This document shows, in pieces, positions 55,949 to 64,000 of a stretch of DNA of 64,000 nucleotides (position 1 is its first letter; each line of letters begins with the position of its first letter). The notes under the pieces were generated by a model that searched no databases, was not told where the DNA came from, and worked only from the letters and a program-made list of their open reading frames with translations. The position numbers were made by a program, and so were the translations under genes. The DNA is from Saussurea involucrata (Eukaryota > Streptophyta > Magnoliopsida > Asterales > Asteraceae): the NCBI GenBank assembly GCA_033807775.1, contig CM066314.1, positions 93,474,929-93,538,928 of the forward strand. Reading direction: 5' to 3'.

Positions 55949-56195
55949 TCTGTAGATTCAAACAAAGTTAATATACACATAAGCACATACCCCATATAAC
56001 AAGGTATTCCAGTTCAAACATGTACCTGTAAGATCATAATTACACTGGCCTGGTGTAATTTGAAATTACCTTACATGATGTTCCTTCTACCTCTTATACT
56101 TAGCATCCCCAGGTTCTAAACTAATAGGGACATCCTACTTCGCATGCAGTTTAAGTCTAGGTACAGATACTAATACCTAAATCCCTTAAACTAGG
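55949..56195 (-). other. C untranslated leader
   Basis: About 250 bp between primer binding site and gag ATG, closely similar to the leader of B (30531-30778), which shows that B and C are related. Confidence 0.75.
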
Positions 56196-56207
56196 GCTCT
56201 GATACCA
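56196..56207 (-). other. Primer binding site of C (initiator-Met tRNA)
   Basis: The minus strand reads TGGTATCAGAGC, two bases from the LTR. Confidence 0.9.
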
Positions 56208-56209
56208 TC

Positions 56210-57810
56210 TATAACAACCCGGTTCTCAGATATATACAAATAACATACATTCCTTATCATGATATCATTAAAAACGTACATCATATTTCACATACGGTCC
56301 CACAGTCTAGCAAAACATAGTAGATAATTCAGTACAAACTTTTACAATTTAATTACATGTTTAATAACAACGATGTCTCAAGTACAAAAATACATCCATG
56401 ACTTCTAAACTGACTTCTTCACAAAAGTTATCCTTCAATAGTCCTACTTATTTGCTCTTACCGGATCCGCCACCTGGAATACATGATTTTTAAAACAGAA
56501 AATGAGGGTTAGACCTAAGGGTCTAGTGAGTAAATCCCTGACATTTGTAATTCATTAAAAAAAATTCATTTATATAATACACTCTTTATATAAATACACA
56601 TACATCACACGTAAGTTAATACCAACTAGCATTTATGTATCATACCTGTCTCATTCCACCTTATCCCTCCACCAATGGCCAATATCAATTGGTTGCGAGC
56701 CAATTTATCACACCGGTCCAAAGCCCGGCCACGTATTATAATTTCATATAATACTCACGTAATTATAATATCTCAATATATTATAATCACCCACGTATGA
56801 CATATTCATACACTTTATCAAATATTCGTTATTCACATAATACATTCCAGTAAAATACTTTTTAAAGTAAAACTCACCTGATCTTTTTAGCAAAGGTCCT
56901 TCAAACTTTCCTCAAAACAGATTAACTTTTAACCCCGATCCTTAGTATCTGAAACAAATTAAAATGTACATACTCTTTAACACGTAAATAGGTAATTCAC
57001 ACTTTTCGCAACCCACTATTACGAAAACCTCACTTCTCGCAACCCATAGTTGCGAGTTCCTTACTTTTCGCAACCAACTGTTACGAAAATCTCACTTCTC
57101 GCAATCCACAGTTGCGAGTTCCTTACTTTTCGCAACCAACTGTTGCGAGATCCTAACTTTGCGTTTTAGTTACTTGCGCAAAGTGGACTTTTCGCAACCA
57201 AGGCTTGTGAATTCCTACTTTTCGCAAAAACACTGTTCATCGTCTTTTTCAGAAAAGTTCAGTTCATTTGCAAGAATCCATCTTATACCCAGATTTTGTA
57301 CAGAAGTGTTCTAAACTCCTTTTAACACCTAAAATTGTAACTAAATTCACAAATTCTTCTAAAATTACCTAAACCCACTTCAAAGTTCATATGAAACCTA
57401 ATTCTCATAAAAGAGAGTTTAAATCAGAAAATTACCTCTTTGATTTTACTGCACCAAACACAAAATCCCAGCTGAGTATCTTTAATCTTCTTTTTCTTCT
57501 TCTTCGATGGTTCTTCTTCTCTCTCTTTCTCTGCCGTGAACAAATTCACACACACACACTATTTGGGTTTTGCTTGAAAGTCTCAAAAATGAGATATTTC
57601 CTCTAATTAGACTACTGAGTCGGTTTTGGGTGAAGATTGTTTTCACCTTTACCCAATTAAACCCCACTTTTCTCTTAATTGACATAACTCACCCCCAAAC
57701 TTCCCAATACAATTTAAAACTTACCCTTTTAACTTATAATTCCTCAAATACTATAGTAAAGACTTATAAAATATTTAAATTTAATTTAAATAAAATACCT
57801 GGTTATTACA
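56210..57810 (-). repeat. 5' LTR of C (1601 bp)
   Basis: Begins TATAACAACCC (second base changed from the canonical TG), ends CCTGGTTATTACA. Carries the same hairpins as the 3' LTR (56510-56525, 56687-56705, block at 57003-57230). Followed by target-site copy CAAGT. Confidence 0.92.
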
Positions 57811-57815
57811 CAAGT

Positions 57816-58065
57816 CGCCCGGTTTTCTGAGGGTTGTTTGGGTCAGTATCGGGTCCTGGTTCGGGCGCGGGTCTTGGGCTTGGATCTCGGGCTTCCGTTG
57901 GGCTTCGTTTCGGCTCTTTTTAGCTTCTTTTCTCGATGAACTCTGTCTTTTGGATTACCTGTTCATTTCACTAGATAAACCATAAAATCCACGCCTTTTT
58001 GCTAGAATACAAGCCAATCTCATTGGTTTGAGAACTGAAAATAACGCCAAAAAGTGGCGTTATCA
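57816..58065 (-). repeat. 5' LTR of A, last part
   Basis: CGCCCGG... to GCGTTATCA, collinear with 7266-7541. After it D resumes (CACACACAATTTT). Confidence 0.85.
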
Positions 58066-59435
58066 CACACACAATTTTTTTTAACTGCCATAAAAAAATG
58101 TGTGCGTGGACATTTCTGAGAGTAATTCACACCACACAACATGCACATTCTGAGGGGGAGCACAATACTAGTTTTGCATCAGTTGAGGGGGAGCGACTAA
58201 CAAATTTTCTTTGAAAGGTTCCAAAGTATTTTTTTTGTAAGTGTTGTCGTCTCCCCGACTCATGCACATGCACGTTCCGAGGGGGAGCAGGGAACTACCC
58301 ATGCTAAGATCGAGGGGGAGCAGGACATTTTTTTCTTTTCAAAGTTCAGGGGCAACATTGGTCATATTTTGAACTATCCGGACACTTATCCGGTAAGTGA
58401 CCGGGTAACACCAGTTACCGGGTAAACTTACCGGACCAGGTAAGTGACCGGGTAACCGCATGTTACCGGTTAAGTGACCCCTATTTAAGCTATCTGGAAA
58501 CCACAGTTCTCATTTTACCTGGAAACCTCTTGAAAAGCTCTCATAAACACTCTCGAGTCCCTTGCACCCGGAAACCCTCGGATCTTGCTCTCTTTCATCG
58601 ATTTTGCAATCCACGTCACAGGTATGTGTTCCTAATCACTCTTCCATTGCTTATTGCTCCTTGATTCAACTTTTCACCATGGAATGTAGTCGATTTTTAC
58701 TCGACCGAGGGTTTCTAAACCCGACTTGGGTCGATTGGCATTATTAGTCGAGTTCTATCCTATATACATCGATTAATAATTTTTTGGGACACACATCTAC
58801 ACTTAGATCCATCTAGACCACATAGATTCAGTTTTGGATAGTGATTTGGTTGATTCGAGTTTCACCGCCACGTCGTCCGGTAACCCTAGGTTACCCTGTA
58901 ACCACCATCGCGTCCGGTAACATTCATGTTACCCGGACACATTCGTCATACCCGGTAAGCTCTATTATTTGGTAACCTTCTCCATCCGGTAACCCATGTC
59001 GTCCGGATACTCTTGTATCCGGTAAGTTCGACAATCCGGATTGGATCTCATCCGGTAACCTTTGTTTATCCGGAAACTTTGTCCGGTAAACACTATGTAG
59101 TCCGGTAAACACTATGTAGCCCGGTATCAAATGTTATCCGGTAACCCTTTGTATCCGGTAAGCCCTATGTCCGGTAACCTTGTGTTATCCGGACACTTTC
59201 CTCATTCGGGAACCCTAATTTACCCGGTAAGTCCTATCTGTCCGGATACCCTGTTTATCCGGACACTGCTTGAGTCTTGTGCCTTTGCCATTTTTCAAAC
59301 ATTGGCATTCCCAATGTCATGCTCTAACTTCCAGTCCTCAATCAACCGCTGTTTGAGCCATACGAATGCTAATGTACGCATCATAGTTGTTTTTATCCCG
59401 TCCAACATCTAACACTGTGTTTTACAGGTATACTT
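58066..59435 (+). other. D spacer, second part, with purine tracts and CCGG motif clusters
   Basis: Non-coding. GAGGGGGAGC at about 58153, 58184, 58279 and 58312. From 58375 to 59280 I count about 28 CCGG, mostly in TCCGGTAA, TCCGGACA or ACCGGGTAA context, in both orientations. A perfect GGGTTT/AAACCC hairpin lies near 58708-58722. The spacer occupies the same place as the repeat-rich spacer of S1. Confidence 0.75.
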
Positions 59436-61559
59436 ATGGCGGATCAACAAGATCAACAACAGCCGAACATTCCTCCACCAGATGAATTTATTGACGAAGA
59501 GGCGAACAATGCTTTGGTTCCCGAAGACCATGGCATTGAAATTGCACCAAACAACCACCACCTAGACGCCGCCGAATTCCGACCAACACACCGAGTGGTC
59601 GTTGACATCATGCTCGGCCACCCGCTTCGCCGAGCTCTCACCGCCACCACTGATGTCCCGGTACTATACATCTACCAAGTGTGGCGTACGGCTAGAGTTG
59701 TCACTGCCAACAACACCCAGACCATCACCGCACGCATCGACAATCATCCTTTCAAACTAACACCGGAATCACTATGACTACTATTGTCACTTCCGGAACC
59801 AACTGCCGGAGGCAATGCCGCGTACGCCCCCGCTGTCGATGATGCGACACTTTGCGCTCAAATCCGTGCTCTTGGATATCATCACGAGCTCAACCGCCCC
59901 TCAGCCTTCAACCACAAATACATCGCGCCCGTCTGGTACACGTTGTTCACCATCTTGAACAGATGCTTGTCCTCCAGATGGAAGGGGATCGACCAATGCA
60001 CCATCGACTTCCTACGCTTGTTTCACGCCGTTTGCTACAACCGTCATATCGACTTCGCCACAATCATCTGGGAGGAACTCGTTCAAGCAATTCGACAAGT
60101 CGGAGGATCTAAAGAAAATAAGTTTCTACCATTCCCTCGTTTCCTTTCTCTGGCCATCCGACAACACATGGAGGCGAATCCAGTTATCCCGAGACGTATC
60201 AATCACCCGGTATGTCCTTCGTTTAACTTGCAATACTTAGTCATTCGCAACCCGCCGAATACCCCGACCATGCCTATCCCATAACACCTACTGGCACACA
60301 CGGACCCCAATGCACCGGATGTGATAGCATATAGGCGAGAGTTAGGGAATCCCATGGTCCAGCCAAAGCCGGAGGGACCTCCCCAGGGACATAGACCTGA
60401 GCGACGTGAGGGTCTGAGAACAAGAGGAGGTAGAGTCCGGGTAGTTGGGGCTCCCGGACGGGGTGTGTTAAGAGTACATCAAGGGAGAGGAACAGGCGCA
60501 GGCAGTGCATTGGATACGCATGCCGGTACTACCCAATCCAACCAACCCGGAACAAGCCAACGACCACCCGTACAAACCACTCATCCTACTGATGAGGCCG
60601 GACCGTCGACTAGATTACACGAGGTCCCGGTCATCTCTGCCACCCCATTGCTCGAAGAAGACCCCGGTACGGACACAACAGAGCCGATATCTCCGTCCAT
60701 CCAGGTCGAAAATGTCGAATCCGACAGCACTAGCATCAATACGGACCGATCCGTTCGTGCATCCCTGATTCCACACCATATCGGCCGTCACCCTCCATTA
60801 ACTGAAGATTCCCCATCTTACTCACAAACACCCCCCCCCCCCTCATCCCTACTACTCAGCCTACTATGGGAGACATAAGGAGAGCGGAGGGAGTATTAGT
60901 TGAAAATCCAGAAGTGGTGAGACAGAGTGAAGTTAGATCGAAAAAGAATCATGAGAGAGAAAGCCGTAAAAATAAAGAGGCTTCAGGGCGAACCCAACCC
61001 AGTATCGCCCAGGTAGCCGCATCTGCTACTTCGTCTCATTTGTTGGGACGAGGTATTGAAGAAGACGTCGTGGACCTAGCGGCGCAATTGCACACCCCCC
61101 CAAACCACTCACCCATCTCTCAATAGATGGGTGTTTCACAATCACACGGGGACTTAGCACAACGTCTACCGATCTCTCACTCGGAGAGTATTGGTATTGA
61201 AACAAGAGACCAGCCTCCCCAGGTCTTGACTTCTTTGGATGCACTATTGAGTCTAGAGCCATTTGATAGAATACATTCTTCGGCTAGGACACAGGACGAG
61301 ACTCTACAAATCGGTGTTCTTCGTGACCCGATCGGAACTTCCGTAGTGTCTCTGCCTCTGAGCGGAACGCGAGGATCGGAAGGAAATCCTACCACGGCCA
61401 CACCCTTGCCAACCGTGAACGTAGGTGGCTCTACCTCTAAGGTAGATGCCTCAACGGGTAATCTAAGTGATCCTAGAGTTAAGTCACCCCACTTCGTGTC
61501 AAGGGAGTATTTGGACGACGCCCTAATGGTTCTCCGAGAGAAACTGACGGAGGAGTTCC
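59436..61559 (+). pseudogene. D frame X homologue, broken and truncated
   Basis: Starts ATG at 59436 (MADQQDQQQPN). In-frame TGA at 59775-59777, TAA at 60282-60284, frameshift at the C12 run 60831-60842, TAG at 61124-61126, then cut by LTR E at 61560. The globular N-terminal 280 codons match S1 frame X: VWYTLFTILNRCL, IDFATIIWEELVQAI, NKFLPFPRFLSLAI. After that both proteins become low-complexity and cannot be aligned by eye. A basic RSKKNHERESRKNKE cluster (about 60936-60980) may correspond to the nuclear-type clusters of X. Function unknown. Confidence 0.75.
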
Positions 61560-62272
61560 TGTCACACCCCGCTAAAGCGGAAACACGGGATGTCACAGTT
61601 AATGTTTCAAAAGCAATAGGTAGAAGACAACACCAACTCATCACAACAAAATAGTACCAATACAACGAGTTTTAAAAGAAAATACAACTTGTCCATAAAA
61701 ACGTAAAGTACAATGACATGATGAAATAATTTGATGACGCTAAAGTGATGCCTTCTAAAGTGCGTCCTTACTTGCTATTTCCTGAAAAGCATGTAAAAGA
61801 GAGTGTCAACTAAAAATAGTTGGTGAGTTCATAGGTGTTGGTATACGCAAAAATGTAGTATAAGTTGTACGATATTGTTTTGTAACGCATGCTCATGGTA
61901 TATATAAAAAAAAATATGTAATGTAATGTGTAATGCCTCAGAGGTAGCAAACTAAGCCATTACTAAGCCTCATGACCTTGTATTCATTTGCCCCGAGTCA
62001 TCATGTCCTATCATTAACATGGCAGTGTAGTAATTAATGCACCCTGTTTTTATCGTAGGTGGGTGGTCAACCAAATAACGTTATCCATAATTACCATGGC
62101 TCACACGCATGTGAGTTAATAAGTAATGTTAAGAGTGTTGGGGACTTTTTGTATATGATAGTTGCAAACTTAGAAGCTTTCACATGTGCATATGTACCAT
62201 AAAGAGCGTTAAACATGCGTAAAAGTTCGGAAATAAAACAATTTATTTCGAATAAAGTTTTGAATCATGTTC

Positions 62273-62386
62273 TTCACCCCAAAATATGTAAAACAGTAAA
62301 AAGGGTTACGAAGACTGATAATGTTGAAATAATAGTAACATGCTTTTCACCCCAAAATGTATAAAACAGTAAAAAGGGGCTATGAA
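62273..62386. repeat. Direct repeat in LTR E, two copies about 73 bp apart
   Basis: TTCACCCCAAAATATGTAAA-type start at about 62273 and again with small changes at about 62346. Both copies continue through ACAGTAAAAAGGG to a TACGAA or TATGAA end. Confidence 0.85.
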
Positions 62387-62745
62387 TACTCACGGTGGTT
62401 TGCGTAGGTGTTTCCCGAATGCGTAATGTGATTCCGAAATGAGATCCTACTTCGATCCTACGAATGTAAGGACACTAGTAAGATTCTAGGTTCTAGACTT
62501 TGGTCACTTTAAATCTCCATCTCATCATAAAATGCCTTTGTTGTTAAATTTGTATGTTGTTAAATGTTCTTTAATAGTTCATACTTAGAAAGAACGTTAC
62601 ATGTGATGGTTTAAAATTACCGAAGTGTTGTAGAGGTGATAACGAAAAATAAATGTTTAGGTCCATATGTAAATATGGTTTAGGTCATGTGTATTATGTA
62701 TGTATGTACCACAATTCCATCATAAAAGATAAGAAAAGTTAGTAG

Positions 62746-62773
62746 TTAGATGTTAGATGTTAGATGTTAGATG
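62746..62773. repeat. (TTAGATG)4 tandem repeat in LTR E
   Basis: Four perfect seven-base units. Confidence 0.93.
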
Positions 62774-64000
62774 CGTAAATGAAATGCGTAAATAAATACG
62801 TATAGATATATTCCACAATTCCACCATGCAAATGGTGAAACGGGTAGAGTTAGATTAGTAATTATGTCTAAGTAATATATGTATAATATACCACAATTTC
62901 ATCACCAAAGGTGAGGAAAAGGATCAAGAGATAGCATATAGCTAGTATACAATATAGTTGTTAGTAGTTAGAATTTGTTAGTCATTTTCGGTTACTGTTT
63001 GGATAACTTCAAGAGATTGTTAGGTTCTGATATTTTACACACAAGTACTTCCATGTGTTAGGAAACGTTTGACATAGATTCATGATTTTTGGATCAACAT
63101 AAGTACATAAAATGACACTTGACAAAAACAGTGACAGAAACACGTAGCTGTTGCACACTGTTTTTGTAAAAACTTTTTGAGGGTTCAAAACTTAATATTT
63201 TTCGGTGATTCCAGTGGGGTTTGATTCCCAACTCATAAAGGTAATTTCCAGAAAAAGAATCACTGTATTTGGATCATTTTTGAGAGAGTTATGGCCTTGC
63301 AAAGTCAGTAGAAATTTCTGACAGCAAGCTGATGAAAAAGGTCTTTTATATAAAAGCTATTTTCTCATTGGTTCTTCAAAAGATTTTGTTCTTTTTGTCA
63401 AGACACGATTTTTACTCAACTAAATCACATATTTTCAGATGAAATCTTTGCTTTTTAATCATCCCAAGCAACATGCAAGGAACCAAGAACACTTATCTTG
63501 ATAAAACATTTCCAAAATTTGTTGTTTTTGAGCTTTTGTAAACACATGCATACCAAACATTCTTAGGTCACTAATATGGGTTTGATTATGGATTCATCAC
63601 CCTTTTTAATGACATGCAAGATGTCATGGTGATGGATCTACAAACATTAGATCGCCTAGAGTTGGATTTAGCAAGAAGAAGATGAAAACTTAGAGTTTTA
63701 AGAAGATAAAACTTTGAAAGAGAAGAGAAAGTTGTAGGAGGATGATTAAAGGAAGTTACAAAAATGTTTTTACCTTGGTTTCTTGAAGATATGTGGCTGA
63801 TCTTGGAAGCCTTGGAGAGGAGAATTCTTGAGAGAATATGGAGGTTTTGAGAGAAGGGTTTGTGAGGTGAGTGAAGAGTGAAAATGGAGAGGGAGAGGGG
63901 GTATTTATGGAGTGAGAAAGAGAGGTTAGGGTGGTGTGTGTGTGTGTGGCCGGTTTTGGGGAGAGGGGAAAGGAGTGTGTGGAGTGTGGTTTTGTATAAA

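Larger units (their letters stand above)
49744..57810 (-). mobile_element. Element C: Tekay/Del-type chromovirus (Gypsy), 8.07 kb
   Basis: LTRs 49744-51338 and 56210-57810, TSD CAAGT (49739-49743 and 57811-57815), primer binding site 56196-56207, polypurine tract about 51341-51352. The single polyprotein ends in a chromodomain-like module. LTRs are nearly identical by eye apart from scattered substitutions and small indels. The most complete coding unit in the window. Confidence 0.93.
6183..58065 (-). mobile_element. Element A: Athila/Tat-like Gypsy derivative with gag-PR only, host of B, S1 and C
   Basis: Minus-strand element with LTRs starting TGATAGGCGGG and ending GCGTTATCA. Its primer binding site is at 34073-34090, its own gag begins at 33937 and its polypurine tract is near 7543. 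No RT, RNase H or integrase is found between PR and the 3' LTR, so it depends on another element. Three elements are inserted in it and a gag-PR unit has been tandemly amplified. The bases flanking the two LTRs (TAACT left, CACAC right) do not match, and the LTRs differ by several percent, so the present ends may come from recombination between two A copies. Confidence 0.72.
58066..61559 (+). mobile_element. Element D (right piece): spacer and extra frame of the Sirevirus-like Copia
   Basis: Continues D from 6182 after removal of A. Contains four GGGGGAGC tracts, a block of CCGGTAA-type motifs and a large plus-strand frame homologous to frame X of S1. Cut at 61560 by LTR E. Confidence 0.75.
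61560..64000 (-). repeat. LTR E: chromovirus-type LTR, runs off the right edge
   Basis: Begins TGTCACACCCCGC, interrupting D frame X. It has the LTR layout of B and C: a CAACTA/TAGTTG hairpin followed by GTGAG at 61807-61827, and a CTCACA/TGTGAG hairpin after CATGG at 62100-62115. No coding sequence to the end of the window. Contains (TTAGATG)x4 at 62746-62773 and a direct repeat of about 40 bp at about 62273 and 62346. The right boundary, the interior and the orientation are not directly seen; minus orientation is inferred from similarity to B and C. Confidence 0.65.

Overview
This window looks like nuclear DNA from a flowering plant, probably a eudicot. A weak guess is Asteraceae, because of the element types. 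I see no host gene. Nearly all of the window is nested long-terminal-repeat (LTR) retrotransposons, and I resolved seven other insertions around one old host element. Evidence used: terminal TG...CA LTRs, primer binding sites (complementary to initiator-Met tRNA or tRNA-Asp), polypurine tracts, target-site duplications (TSDs), and translated gag, protease (PR), integrase (INT), reverse transcriptase (RT) and RNase H (RH) motifs. The letter names below are mine.

Layout. The host is D, a decayed plus-strand Copia element of Sirevirus type, in two pieces (3855-6182 and 58066-61559). F, a minus-strand Athila/Tat-like Gypsy, cuts its left side (862-3854, running off the left end). F is itself cut by G, a minus-strand Copia (LTR 477-861, TSD AATTG). 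A, a minus-strand Athila/Tat-like element with gag and PR but no pol, splits D from 6183 to 58065. LTR E (61560 to the window end) truncates D on the right.

Three elements sit inside A. B (19096-32613, TSD TACAC) is a nearly gene-free chromovirus derivative inside gag. S1 (34109-48665, TSD CGGGT) is a complete 14.6 kb Sirevirus-like Copia in the 5' LTR. C (49744-57810, TSD CAAGT) is a Tekay/Del-type chromovirus in the same LTR. Two later rearrangements are visible. Inside A, a gag-PR-spacer-LTR-fragment unit of about 2.79 kb is tandemly amplified (9.7-17.7 kb). A 5.9 kb segment covering the end of A's gag-PR plus the left part of B is directly duplicated (18129-24043 and 24041-29960).

Functional state. 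C keeps a 1428-codon open frame (gag, PR, RT, RH, INT, chromodomain), but two stop codons precede it. S1 is young (about 10 differences between its 838-bp LTRs by eye), yet its gag-pol has several stops and frameshifts. Downstream of RNase H it carries two large extra frames, X and Y. X has a homologue in D, contains basic nuclear-localisation-like clusters and a coiled coil, and shows no obvious membrane segment.

The most unusual signal is in the non-coding parts. Each family carries its own set of short hairpins. Loop or flanks are conserved while both stem arms change together, and the hairpins are multiplied within the LTR, the 3' region or the RH-X spacer.
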